64,000 nucleotides of DNA from Streptomyces ruber (GCF_014648075.1 NZ_BMQK01000016.1:62001-126000); one strand, 5' to 3'. Positions 8,996 to 17,331 are shown, numbered from the stretch's first letter. Made by a program: numbers and translations. The notes: generated from the letters alone by a model not told the origin.

Positions 8996-9151
8996 GGGGA
9001 CGGCCGCCCGGCGAAACGACCGGACCTGCTGCCGTACGAGGGACCGGCGGGCGGGGCCGGCCCGCTGGGCGGGCCGGGGCCGACGGGCCGACGGGCTGAC
9101 GGGCTGACGAGCCGCGACGCCCCCGGCCGGAGGCATCAGGTCCGCGGGTAA
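8996..9151 (+). pseudogene. Displaced C-terminal tail of the SGNH hydrolase
   Basis: From 8996 the frame reads GDGRPAKRPDLLPYEGP, the conserved C-terminal tail of the streptomycete SGNH hydrolase that normally lies next to purB. It runs to a stop at 9149-9151, 11 bp before the purB start. There is no start codon of its own in a sensible place and the catalytic part is 2.5 kb upstream. The first 11 bases are the right copy of the direct repeat. Confidence 0.65.
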
Positions 9152-9162
9152 ACTCCCTGCTC

Positions 9163-10605
9163 GTGACTTCTGCGCCTGCCAAGCCCCGCATTCCGAACGT
9201 CCTCGCCGGACGGTACGCCTCCGCCGAGCTCGCCACGCTCTGGTCCCCCGAGCACAAGGTGCGGCTGGAGCGGCAGCTCTGGCTGGCCGTGCTGCGGGCC
9301 CAGAAGGACCTGGGCATCGAGGTGCCGGACGCGGCGCTCGCCGACTACGAGCGGGTGCTGGACCAGGTCGACCTGGCCTCGATCGCCGAACGCGAGAAGG
9401 TCACCCGGCACGACGTGAAGGCGCGGATCGAGGAGTTCAACGACCTCGCCGGGCACGAGCACGTGCACAAGGGCATGACCTCCCGCGACCTCACCGAGAA
9501 CGTGGAGCAGCTGCAGATCCGGCTCTCGCTGGAGCTGGTGCGCGACCGTACGGTGGCCGTGCTGGCGCGCCTCGGCAAGCTCGCGGGCGAGTACGGCGAG
9601 CTGGTCATGGCGGGCCGCTCGCACAACGTGGCCGCGCAGGCCACCACCCTCGGCAAGCGCTTCGCGACCGCCGCCGACGAGCTGCTCGTGGCGTACGGCC
9701 GGGTCGAGGAGCTGCTGGGCCGCTACCCGCTGCGCGGCATCAAGGGCCCGGTCGGCACCGCGCAGGACATGCTGGACCTGCTCGGCGGGGACGCCGCCAA
9801 GCTCGCCGAGCTGGAGAACCGTATCGCCGGGCACCTCGGCTTCGGGCAGGCGTTCACCTCGGTCGGCCAGGTCTACCCGCGCTCGCTGGACTACGAGGTC
9901 GTCACCGCGCTGGTGCAGCTCGCGGCGGCGCCCTCCTCGCTGGCGAAGACGATCCGGCTGATGGCCGGGCACGAGCTGGTGACCGAGGGCTTCAAGCCCG
10001 GCCAGGTCGGCTCCTCCGCGATGCCGCACAAGATGAACACCCGCTCCTGCGAGCGCGTCAACGGCCTGATGGTCGTCCTGCGCGGGTACGCCTCGATGAC
10101 CGGCGAGCTGGCGGGCGACCAGTGGAACGAGGGCGACGTGTCCTGCTCGGTGGTGCGCCGGGTCGCGCTGCCGGACGCGTTCTTCGCGCTGGACGGCCTG
10201 CTGGAGACGTTCCTGACGGTGCTCGACGAGTTCGGCGCCTTCCCGGCGGTCGTCGCCCGCGAGCTGGACCGCTACCTGCCGTTCCTCGCCACCACCAAGG
10301 TCCTGATGGGTGCGGTGCGCGCGGGCGTCGGGCGCGAGGTCGCGCACGAGGCCATCAAGGAGCACGCCGTCGCCTCCGCCCTCGCCATGCGCGAGCAGGG
10401 CGCCGAGCGCAACGAGCTGCTCGACAAGCTGGCGGCGGACGAGCGCATTCCGCTGGACCGCGCCCAGCTCGACGCGCTGATGGCCGACAAGCTGTCGTTC
10501 ACGGGCGCCGCCGCCGACCAGGTCGCCACCGTCGTGGGCCGGATCGAGGAGATCGTCAAGCAGCGTCCGGAGGCCGCGGGCTACACGCCGGGGGCGATCC
10601 TCTGA
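9163..10605 (+). CDS. purB: Adenylosuccinate lyase
   Basis: Acts twice in purine synthesis, releasing fumarate from SAICAR and from adenylosuccinate. The 480-residue protein shows the fumarase/aspartase superfamily signature GSSAMPHKMN (residues about 285-294), the THDVKARIEEF-like helix near 84 (TRHDVKARI) and GRSHNVAAQATTLGKR near 150. Length is typical. The GTG start at 9163 gives the expected N-terminus. It belongs to the longer actinobacterial purB type. Confidence 0.97.
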   Translation: MTSAPAKPRIPNVLAGRYASAELATLWSPEHKVRLERQLWLAVLRAQKDLGIEVPDAALADYERVLDQVDLASIAEREKVTRHDVKARIEEFNDLAGHEHVHKGMTSRDLTENVEQLQIRLSLELVRDRTVAVLARLGKLAGEYGELVMAGRSHNVAAQATTLGKRFATAADELLVAYGRVEELLGRYPLRGIKGPVGTAQDMLDLLGGDAAKLAELENRIAGHLGFGQAFTSVGQVYPRSLDYEVVTALVQLAAAPSSLAKTIRLMAGHELVTEGFKPGQVGSSAMPHKMNTRSCERVNGLMVVLRGYASMTGELAGDQWNEGDVSCSVVRRVALPDAFFALDGLLETFLTVLDEFGAFPAVVARELDRYLPFLATTKVLMGAVRAGVGREVAHEAIKEHAVASALAMREQGAERNELLDKLAADERIPLDRAQLDALMADKLSFTGAAADQVATVVGRIEEIVKQRPEAAGYTPGAIL

Positions 10606-11180
10606 CACCGCCCGCGCGTCCCGGGCGTCCCACGCCCGCGGAACTGGAGGCCGCCCGCGACCGTCTCGTGCCGGACGTCGTCGCGGACGGTCTCCACGTC
10701 CTGTTCTGCGGCATAAACCCCGGTCTGATGACGGCCGCGACCGGCCACCACTTCGCCCGTCCCGGCAACCGCTTCTGGCCGGTGCTGCACCTGTCCGGCT
10801 TCACGCCCCGGCTGCTGAGGCCGTGGGAGCAGGAGGAGCTGCTGTCGTACGGGCTGGGCATCACCAACGTGGTGGCGCGGGCCACCGCCCGGGCCGACGA
10901 GCTGACCGCCGAGGAGTACGCCGAGGGCGGGCGCCTGCTCACCGCCAAGGTGAAGCGGCTGCGGCCGCGGTGGCTCGCGGTGGTCGGCGTGACCGCGTAC
11001 CGGGCGGCCTTCGCCGACAGGAAGGCCGCCGTCGGCCCGCAGGAGCGGACGATCGGGGACACGCGCGTGTGGGTGCTGCCCAACCCCAGCGGGCTGAACG
11101 CGCACTGGACGGCGCGGACGATGGCGGAGGAGTACGCCCGGCTGCGGGTGGCGGCGGAGGCCGACGCCGCCGGGGCCTAG
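10602..11180 (+). CDS. mug: G/U mismatch-specific uracil-DNA glycosylase
   Basis: Removes uracil or thymine mispaired with guanine. The family active-site motif GINPGL lies near residue 38, followed by HHFARPGNRFWP near 50-61 and the C-terminal NPSGLNAHWT. The start is uncertain. The homologous region begins upstream of the GTG at 10668, and the only in-frame candidate before it close to purB is CTG at 10602, which overlaps the purB stop (CTGA). Starting at 10668 would trim 22 residues but keep the active site. Confidence 0.85.
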   Translation: MTPPARPGRPTPAELEAARDRLVPDVVADGLHVLFCGINPGLMTAATGHHFARPGNRFWPVLHLSGFTPRLLRPWEQEELLSYGLGITNVVARATARADELTAEEYAEGGRLLTAKVKRLRPRWLAVVGVTAYRAAFADRKAAVGPQERTIGDTRVWVLPNPSGLNAHWTARTMAEEYARLRVAAEADAAGA

Positions 11181-11193
11181 GACCTGTCGCCGG

Positions 11194-11637
11194 TCACGGC
11201 GGATCCGTCTCCGTTATCACCGCGAGGAGCTGGAAGGGCAGTTCCTTGTCCCACTGGGAGACGCCCAGGGCGACCCAGCGCCCGCGACCGCCCTCCCGCC
11301 ACGCGTGCACGTCCGGTACGTGCGACGCGAGCACTGCCCACGGCTCGGATATCTCCTCGCCCTCCATGGACCGCGCGAGGACGCTCCACAGGCTGAACAC
11401 GTGCGGCGCGCCCCAGCGCCCGGCCAGCCGCTCGGAAAGGGCGTCGCGCTCCGCCTCGTACTGGGCCTCGGTCTCCGCCCGCTCCGTACCGTCGTCCTCC
11501 CAGAAGCCGGCGCTCGTCCGTAACTCGGCGATGTGGTACCCGGGACCCGCGCTGCCGGTGTCCGACCGGCCGTGCTCCGCGGGGAACGCGGCGGAGCACA
11601 GCCGGTCGATGGTGGCGAGGTGCTGTGCGATGTCCAT
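11194..11637 (-). CDS. Conserved hypothetical protein
   Basis: 147 residues, no signal peptide or membrane segment. It is tryptophan-rich and acidic (for example SAGFWEDDG and EISEPWAVL), with a helical start MDIAQHLATIDRL. I recognise it only as a conserved streptomycete protein of unknown role. ATG at 11637 is chosen over an upstream one at 11661 because it starts the compact domain. It faces the mug gene across 13 bp, so the two genes converge. Confidence 0.7.
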   Translation of the reverse strand: MDIAQHLATIDRLCSAAFPAEHGRSDTGSAGPGYHIAELRTSAGFWEDDGTERAETEAQYEAERDALSERLAGRWGAPHVFSLWSVLARSMEGEEISEPWAVLASHVPDVHAWREGGRGRWVALGVSQWDKELPFQLLAVITETDPP

Positions 11638-11804
11638 GTGCTCCAGTAAAGCGGGCACCACTGACAGTTGGCGGCGCGTCAGCGGGCTCGCCCTCCCCCT
11701 GGCCGGGCGAATCGCCGGGTAACTCGCTGGTCTTGTGCCCTCGCCGGTCCCCGCCGTGCCGAGTACGATCCGGCAAACATGCGCACGACCTGGGAGGACG
11801 GACG

Positions 11805-12962
11805 GTGGGGCGGCTGACCGGCGGGGATCCCTCGCTGCTGCGGAGGATCAATTCGACGGTGGTGCTGCACGCGCTGCGCGCCACGGACTGCGCGACGCTC
11901 ACCGAGATCACGCGCGTGACCGGGCTGTCCCGGCCGACGGTCGAGGGCGTGGTCGAGGGGCTGGTCGGGACGGGCCTCGTCGTCGAGCAGGCGGCCGAGG
12001 AGGGCGCGGCCCGCAGGCAGGGGCGGCCCGCGCGGAGGTTCCGGTTCCGGGCGGAGGCGGGCCATCTGCTGGGTCTCGACATCGGCGCGCACCGGGTGAC
12101 GGCGGTCCTCTCCGATCTGGACGGCCGGGTGCTGGGCACGCTGTCCAAGGACGTCACCGAGACCGCCCCGGCGGAGATCCGGCTGGAGCGGCTGCGGTCG
12201 GCGGTCGCCGAGCTGCTGCGCCGCGCGGGCGTGGCCCGTTCCTCCCTGCGCGCGGTCGGCGCGGCCAGCCCCGGGATCGTCGGGGCCGACGGCACGGTGC
12301 GGCTGGGGACGGCGCTGCCCCAGTGGACGGGGCTGCGGCTGGGCGAGCGGCTGAGCCGCTCGTTCCGATGTCCCGTGATCGTGGAGAACGACGCCAACGC
12401 GGCGGCGGTCGCCGAGCACTGGAAGGGCTCGGCGACGGACTGCGACGACGTCGTGTTCGTCCTGGCGGGGCTCAGCCCGGGCGCCGGTTCGCTGATCGGC
12501 GGGCGGCTGCACCGCGGGTACGGGGGCGCGGCCGGGGAGATCGGCGCGCTGCACCTGCTGGGGCGGGAGGCCAAGCCGGAGGCGCTGCTGTCGACGACGG
12601 ACGAGCCGTTGCCCCCGCTCGACGAGCGGGCCGTGACCGAGGTCTTCGCCGGTGCCCGGCGGGGGGACCGGCGGGCCCGTGCCGCCGTGGACCGCTTCGT
12701 CGAGCGGCTCGTCCACGACGTGGCGGCGCTCGTGCTGGCGCTCGACCCCGAGCTCGTCGTCATCGGCGGCTGGGCGGCCGGCCTGGAGGACGCGCTCGAA
12801 CCGCTCCGACGGGAGCTGGCGCGCTACTGTCTGCGCCCGCCCCGGGTGGCGCTGTCCACGCTGGGCGAGGCGGTCGTGGCCACGGGGGCGCTGCGGCTCG
12901 CGCTCGACCACGTCGAGGAGGAGCTGTTCGCGGTGGAGAGCACGGTGACGGCGCGGCGCTGA
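11805..12962 (+). CDS. ROK-family transcriptional regulator
   Basis: 385-residue regulator of the ROK (repressor, ORF, kinase) family. The N-terminal winged helix-turn-helix (residues about 12-70) reads TLTEITRVTGLSRPTVEGVV. The sugar-kinase-like domain follows, with the phosphate-binding strand LLGLDIGAHRV near 86 and VENDANAAAVAEHW near 195. The cysteine cluster of true ROK glucokinases is not evident, which favours a repressor. The GTG at 11805 follows GGGAGGA. The inducer is presumably a sugar, not identifiable here. Confidence 0.88.
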   Translation: MGRLTGGDPSLLRRINSTVVLHALRATDCATLTEITRVTGLSRPTVEGVVEGLVGTGLVVEQAAEEGAARRQGRPARRFRFRAEAGHLLGLDIGAHRVTAVLSDLDGRVLGTLSKDVTETAPAEIRLERLRSAVAELLRRAGVARSSLRAVGAASPGIVGADGTVRLGTALPQWTGLRLGERLSRSFRCPVIVENDANAAAVAEHWKGSATDCDDVVFVLAGLSPGAGSLIGGRLHRGYGGAAGEIGALHLLGREAKPEALLSTTDEPLPPLDERAVTEVFAGARRGDRRARAAVDRFVERLVHDVAALVLALDPELVVIGGWAAGLEDALEPLRRELARYCLRPPRVALSTLGEAVVATGALRLALDHVEEELFAVESTVTARR

Positions 12963-12984
12963 GGCGCCCGCTCAAGGGACGGGT

Positions 12985-13770
12985 TCAGGTGACGGGTTCA
13001 GGAGACGTGTCCAGGGACGGGGCCCCCGCGCCGTGGTGGATCACGACGCCGTCGGGGTCGCCGAACGTCAGACGGCACGTGTCGGCGCGGTACGTGGCGA
13101 CGGAGACCGCCGCGGTGCGTCCCCCGGCGAAGAAGCGGGTCGTGACGACCAGCACCGGTGCGCCGGGCAGCCGGTCGAGCTCCCGGGCGTCCTCCACCCG
13201 GGCCGAGCCGAGCTCCACCGCGCGGTCCTGTCCCTCCAGCTCCAGCCGCTGGAGTTCGCGCAGGACGGCACGCGCGCGGGCGGCGCCGGAGGGCGCGTCC
13301 GGGGCGGTGAGGCCGGGCACCGAGGTCTCGGGGACGTACAGCAGCTCGGCGGCGACGGGCTGCCCGTCGTTCACCCGGGAACGGCGCACCGTGTGCACCT
13401 GCGTGTCGGTGTCCGTTCCCAGGAGGCCGGCGATCCCGGCGGGCGGGACCGCGGCCGTGCAGTCGGCGGGCTGCCAGGCGTCGCCGGCCGTGCCGGGCCA
13501 GCTGTGCTGTTCGGTACCGACGGCCACGCCCATGCGGGGCGGGGCGACGGTGGTGCCGACGCCGCGGCGGCGCTGTAACCGGCCCTCCAGTTCGAGCTGC
13601 TCCAGCGCCTGGCGGAGCGTGGCGCGGGCGACGCCGAAGCGGGCCGCGAGGTCGCGCTCGTTGGGCAGGATCTCGCCCACCGAGAACTCGGAGTCCAGTG
13701 CCTCACTGAGCACCGTCTTCAAGTGCCAGTACTTCGGCTCCGGCACCGTTTCGAGCTGCGTGGTCCCCAC
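12985..13770 (-). CDS. GntR/HutC-family transcriptional regulator with UTRA domain
   Basis: 261-residue regulator. The N-terminal wHTH (residues about 14-80) includes ILPNERDLAARFGVARATL, and a UTRA effector domain fills the rest (about 95-250, with RSRVNDGQPVAAELLYVP). The GTG at 13770 is chosen because GGAGGACAG stands right before it and homology begins there; an upstream in-frame ATG at 13863 would add 31 unlikely residues. A 14-bp palindrome typical of HutC-type operators lies upstream (13866-13879), between this gene and the divergent phoD-type gene. Confidence 0.88.
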   Translation of the reverse strand: MGTTQLETVPEPKYWHLKTVLSEALDSEFSVGEILPNERDLAARFGVARATLRQALEQLELEGRLQRRRGVGTTVAPPRMGVAVGTEQHSWPGTAGDAWQPADCTAAVPPAGIAGLLGTDTDTQVHTVRRSRVNDGQPVAAELLYVPETSVPGLTAPDAPSGAARARAVLRELQRLELEGQDRAVELGSARVEDARELDRLPGAPVLVVTTRFFAGGRTAAVSVATYRADTCRLTFGDPDGVVIHHGAGAPSLDTSPEPVT

Positions 13771-13865
13771 CCTGTCCTCCGCGATCGCCGTGGCCGGCGG
13801 CGTTTTGGGCCCTTGTTTATTAAAGGTTGTTGCACTTCTCTGCGACCATAGGACGCCCCCCACCC

Positions 13866-13879
13866 TTGGTCAAGACCAA
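13866..13879. promoter_or_regulatory. GntR/HutC-type operator palindrome
   Basis: TTGGTCAAGACCAA is a perfect 14-bp palindrome. Its core TGGTCAAGACCA differs in one base from the core TGGTCTAGACCA known for DasR, a HutC-subfamily regulator. It lies 96 bp upstream of the GTG of the HutC-type gene, so autoregulation is likely. Confidence 0.6.
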
Positions 13880-13953
13880 TCCTCCCTCGTACAGGTGCCC
13901 GACGGGCGCGGTGCGACACGGTGTTCACGGCACCGCGTACCCGGCAGTCCGCT

Positions 13954-13975
13954 GTTCACTTCGGGTTCGCGTGGG
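13954..13975 (+). promoter_or_regulatory. PHO-box-like tandem 11-nt repeat
   Basis: Two head-to-tail 11-nt units, GTTCACTTCGG and GTTCGCGTGGG, resemble the streptomycete PhoP direct-repeat consensus (GTTCAYYYRSG). The second unit is degenerate. It lies about 70 bp upstream of the PhoD ATG, a usual place for PhoP activation under phosphate limitation. Confidence 0.5.
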
Positions 13976-14042
13976 CGCCGCGGGGCGGCAGTAGGTGTTG
14001 CGGTGCACATTGGCCATTGGCCGGATCCGTCCTGGAGGCTCC

Positions 14043-15644
14043 ATGTCACACCGTCCGCCGATCCACCTGCCCGCTCGCCGCAGTGTGCTGCGCGGTTCCC
14101 TCGCCGCGTCGGCGGCGCTCGCCCTGCCCGTCACCGCTCCGGGCGGCGCGGCGCCCGCCTTCGCCCGGTCGGGGCGGCCCGCGGCACGGTGGGGGGTGCA
14201 GGCCGGGGACGTGACCGCGGACTCCGGTCTGGTCTGGGTGCGCTCCGACCGCCCCGCCCGGATGATCGTCGAGACGTCCGCCACCGAGTCCTTCCGCAAC
14301 CCGCGCAGGTGGCGCGGCCCGCTGCTCGGCCCCGGCACCGACTTCACCGGGACGACCCGGCTGCACGGCCTCCCGGCGGGCGAGCAGATCCACTACCGGG
14401 TGCTGCTCGCCGACCCGGACGACTACCGCCGCACCGGCGAGCCGGTGACCGGCACCTTCCGCACCGCCCCCGCGAAACGGCGCTCCGGGGTGCGGTTCGT
14501 GTGGTCCGGTGACCTGGCCGGGCAGGGCTGGGGCATCAACCCGGACATCGGCGGCTACCGCATCTTCGACGCGATGGGCCGGCTCGACCCGGACTTCTTC
14601 CTGTTCAGCGGCGACACCGTCTACGCCGACGGGCCGATCTCCGAGTCGGCGGCCCTGCCCGACGGCAGCCTGTACCGGAACATCACCACCGAGGAGAAGG
14701 CGAAGGTCGCCGAGACCCTCGCGGAGTTCCGCGGCAACCACCGGTACAACCTGCTGGACGAGGCGCTGCGAAGGTTCAACGCGCAGGTGCCGTCGATCGT
14801 CCAGTGGGACGACCACGAGGTGCGCAACAACTGGTACCCGGGCCAGGTGATCGGGGACTCGGACACCCGTTACACCGTCAAGAGCGTCGACCTGCTGGCC
14901 GAGCGCGCCACCCGCGCCTTCGCCGAGTACTACCCGGTCTCCACCCTGCCGACGGGCGCCCGGGAGGGCCGTATGCACCGGGTGGTGCGGCACGGACCGC
15001 TGCTGGACGTCTTCGTGCTGGACATGCGTACCTACCGCAACGCCAACTCGCCCGGCCTTCAGAAGACCGACCCGCAGGGCATCCTCGGCCGCGAACAGCT
15101 CCAGTGGCTGAAGCGGGAGCTGTCACGCTCGCGCGCGGTGTGGAAGGTGATCGCCTCCGACATGCCGCTGGGCCTGGTGGTGCCCGACGCCACCGAGGGC
15201 GAGCCGAACATCGAGGCCGTCGCGCAGGGCGACCCGGGCGCGCCGCTCGGGCGCGAGCTGCAGATCGCCGAGCTGCTGCGGTACGTCAAGCACCGCCGGA
15301 TCACCGGCACGGTGTGGCTGACCGCCGACGTGCACCACACCTCGGCCCAGCACTACCAGCCGTCGCGGGCGGCCTTCGGCGACTTCGCGCCGTTCTGGGA
15401 GTTCGTCTCCGGGCCGCTCAACGCCGGCGCGTTCCCGGCCAGCGAGCTGGACGCGACCTTCGGTCCCGAGCGGGTCTTCGTGAAGGCCCCGGCCGCCTCC
15501 AACGTCTCCCCCGCCGAGGGCTACCAGTTCTTCGGCGAGGTCGACATCGACGGCGGCAGCGGGGAGATGACCGTACGGCTGCGGGAGCAGGACGGGACCG
15601 TGCTCTACACGAAGGTGCTGCAGCCCGGACTCGTCGGACAGTGA
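14043..15644 (+). CDS. phoD: Secreted PhoD-like alkaline phosphatase / phosphodiesterase
   Basis: 533-residue metallophosphoesterase, exported folded by Tat. The signal peptide has the twin arginine in RRSVLRGSLAA (residues about 12-22) and ends near PAFARS. The PhoD N-terminal Ig-like domain follows (WGVQAGDVTADSGLVW), then the catalytic domain with SGDTVYADGP near 196, QWDDHEVRNNW near 256 and the metal-binding TADVHHTS near 425. It releases phosphate from phosphomonoesters and diesters outside the cell. A PHO-box-like repeat upstream fits phosphate control. Several PhoD paralogues occur per Streptomyces genome. Confidence 0.92.
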   Translation: MSHRPPIHLPARRSVLRGSLAASAALALPVTAPGGAAPAFARSGRPAARWGVQAGDVTADSGLVWVRSDRPARMIVETSATESFRNPRRWRGPLLGPGTDFTGTTRLHGLPAGEQIHYRVLLADPDDYRRTGEPVTGTFRTAPAKRRSGVRFVWSGDLAGQGWGINPDIGGYRIFDAMGRLDPDFFLFSGDTVYADGPISESAALPDGSLYRNITTEEKAKVAETLAEFRGNHRYNLLDEALRRFNAQVPSIVQWDDHEVRNNWYPGQVIGDSDTRYTVKSVDLLAERATRAFAEYYPVSTLPTGAREGRMHRVVRHGPLLDVFVLDMRTYRNANSPGLQKTDPQGILGREQLQWLKRELSRSRAVWKVIASDMPLGLVVPDATEGEPNIEAVAQGDPGAPLGRELQIAELLRYVKHRRITGTVWLTADVHHTSAQHYQPSRAAFGDFAPFWEFVSGPLNAGAFPASELDATFGPERVFVKAPAASNVSPAEGYQFFGEVDIDGGSGEMTVRLREQDGTVLYTKVLQPGLVGQ

Positions 15645-15695
15645 TCACCCGGCCCGCCGGGCACACCACCTGACGTACCCTCATTTCTGCGCCGT

Positions 15696-15728
15696 GCCGC
15701 GCACCGGAGTCATCCCCCGGTGCGCGGC
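15696..15728 (+). terminator. Stem-loop terminator after phoD
   Basis: Perfect 12-bp stem, arms GCCGCGCACCGG (15696-15707) and CCGGTGCGCGGC (15717-15728), with a 9-nt loop. It lies 51 bp after the phoD stop. An A-rich stretch follows (about 15757-15785) that probably belongs to the promoter of the next gene. Confidence 0.75.
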
Positions 15729-15846
15729 GCCGCGCGGGACAGGCGGGCGAGCCGTGCAAAACGCAACGAAACACGCCAAACGCGGCTTAACCCATCGGTC
15801 ACAGAGTGTTTGTGATCGCGCAACACCAGCCCTTCACAGTGGCTGT

Positions 15847-17331
15847 ATGAATCCACAGATGTCTCAAGTGACGCGGGCGCGCAACGGCCGCCCGGTGCAC
15901 CACTGGCGGCGGGACGTGGTCGAGCTCGCCGCCCTCTTCACGGCGGTGGCCGTGGCCGACGCCGTGGCCAACCTGATCGGGCACGGCCCCGACGGCCCGG
16001 CGCTGCTGCTGGTCTCGGCGGCGGTCCTCGTCGCCACGGCCGGTTTCCACACCTGGTGGGCACGGCGCCACGGGCACGCCTCGCCGGTGGACGATACCGG
16101 CGGTCCCGGTGCCGCCGGTGATACCGGTGCCCGGCCGCTCGCCGAGGGCGGGCAGGCCGGGCCGTCCGACGCGGAGCAGGACCCCGGGGCGACCGTGCTG
16201 TGGCGCATGCGGACGACGGTGCGGGACGAGCCGGGTTCGCTGGCCGCCCTGTGCGTGGCGCTCGCCCGGCACGGGGTGGACATACTGAGCCTCCAGACGC
16301 ATCCGCTGGCCGAGGGCACGGTGGACGAGTTCCTGCTGCGGTCGTCCGAGGAACTGGCCACCTCCCGGATCACCCGCGCGGTCGCGGAGGCCGGCGGCAC
16401 CGACACCTGGATCGAGCGGGCCGACGCCCACGACCTGGTGGACGTGCCGACCAGGATGCTGGGCCTCGCCACGCGCACCGCCCTGGACGCCGCCGAACTC
16501 CCCCTCGCACTGCGCCAGCTGCTCGGCCGCTGCGCCATCCGCTCCCTGCCGGCCCGCGACCCCGGCCCGGCCCCGGAGGGCGCCCCGGTCGAGGGGACGC
16601 TGGAGGAGACGGTGATGCGGCTGCGAGCGCCGGAGGGCGGGGTGATCGAGGTGGAACGGCCGTACCTGCCGTTCACGCCGACGGAGTTCGCGCGGGCGCG
16701 GGCGCTGGTGGAGCTGGACACGCGGCTCGGCCCGCGCATCCCCCGCGGCCGGGACGTGCTGACGCTGCCGGAGGGCGAGGACATCACCGTACGCCGCGCC
16801 GGCACCGACGACCTGGCGGCGGCCAAGGCCCTGCACGCCCGCTGCTCGCCGGGCACGCTCCGCATGCGCTACCACGGACCGCTCGCCGACGCCGACCGTT
16901 ACCTGAACCACCTGCTCAGCCCCCGGTTCGGCCGCACCCTCGCCGTGCAGACGGACTCGGGCCGGATCGTCGGCCTCGGCCACCTCCTGTGGGACGGCGA
17001 CGAGACGGAGGTCGCGCTGCTGGTCGAGGACGCGTGGCAGCGGCGCGGCATCGGCGGTGAACTCCTCCGCCGGCTGGTCGCCATGGCGGCCGAGGCGGGC
17101 TGCGAGCACGTGTACGCCGTCACCCAGTCCTCCAACACCGGCATGGTCGCCGCGATGCGCGGCCTGGGCCTGCCCCTCGACTACCAGATCGAGGAGGGCA
17201 CCCTCGTCGTCACGGCCCACCTGGACACGGCACCGGCCGTCTCGCCCCTGCCGTACGGCCGGGCGCGGCACGAGGACGGGTTCGGGCACGGGGACGGGTT
17301 CGGGCACGGGGACGGGTACGGGCACGACTAG
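15847..17331 (+). CDS. Membrane-anchored ACT-domain / GNAT acetyltransferase fusion
   Basis: 494-residue fusion. Residues about 25-46 (ELAALFTAVAVADAVANLIG) and 53-70 (PALLLVSAAVLVATAGF) are two membrane segments. An ACT amino-acid-sensing domain spans about 118-190 (VRDEPGSLAALCVALARHG). A GNAT domain occupies about 310-460, with EDAWQRRGIGGELLRRLV as acetyl-CoA motif. The C-terminus is a three-fold GHGDGFGHGDGY repeat encoded by 18-bp tandem DNA repeats. The combination suggests ligand-controlled protein or small-molecule acetylation at the membrane; the substrate is unknown. Confidence 0.85.
   Translation: MNPQMSQVTRARNGRPVHHWRRDVVELAALFTAVAVADAVANLIGHGPDGPALLLVSAAVLVATAGFHTWWARRHGHASPVDDTGGPGAAGDTGARPLAEGGQAGPSDAEQDPGATVLWRMRTTVRDEPGSLAALCVALARHGVDILSLQTHPLAEGTVDEFLLRSSEELATSRITRAVAEAGGTDTWIERADAHDLVDVPTRMLGLATRTALDAAELPLALRQLLGRCAIRSLPARDPGPAPEGAPVEGTLEETVMRLRAPEGGVIEVERPYLPFTPTEFARARALVELDTRLGPRIPRGRDVLTLPEGEDITVRRAGTDDLAAAKALHARCSPGTLRMRYHGPLADADRYLNHLLSPRFGRTLAVQTDSGRIVGLGHLLWDGDETEVALLVEDAWQRRGIGGELLRRLVAMAAEAGCEHVYAVTQSSNTGMVAAMRGLGLPLDYQIEEGTLVVTAHLDTAPAVSPLPYGRARHEDGFGHGDGFGHGDGYGHD
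17275..17328 (+). repeat. 18-bp tandem repeat, three copies
   Basis: Units at 17275-17292, 17293-17310 and 17311-17328; the first two are identical and the third differs at a few bases. They encode D-G-F/Y-G-H-G/D at the C-terminal end of the ACT/GNAT protein. Copy number is likely to vary between strains by slippage. Confidence 0.85.

Larger units (their letters stand above)
6451..9006. mobile_element. Inferred 2.56-kb insertion carrying an oxidoreductase and an AraC regulator
   Basis: This block separates the SGNH catalytic domain from its own C-terminal tail and is bounded by an 11-bp direct repeat (6440-6450 and 8996-9006; offset 2556 bp). It holds a complete zinc-type oxidoreductase gene and an AraC-family regulator gene on the plus strand. 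No transposase, integrase or terminal inverted repeats were seen. The non-coding flanks, especially around 6720-6800, look less GC-rich than the surroundings. The insertion is inferred from the split gene; the mechanism is unknown. Confidence 0.65.
13771..14042. promoter_or_regulatory. Divergent promoter region of GntR and PhoD genes
   Basis: 272-bp intergenic region with a marked A/T-rich island (13810-13835, around TTTATTAAAGGTTG) in an otherwise very GC-rich sequence. It holds the GntR-type palindrome and the PHO-box-like repeat listed separately. Promoters for both divergent genes must lie here. Confidence 0.6.

Noticed and set aside
12985..13863. Longer GntR protein starting at ATG 13863
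   Set aside because: The additional 31 residues come from the A/T-rich promoter region; GTG 13770 has a strong RBS and fits the domain start.
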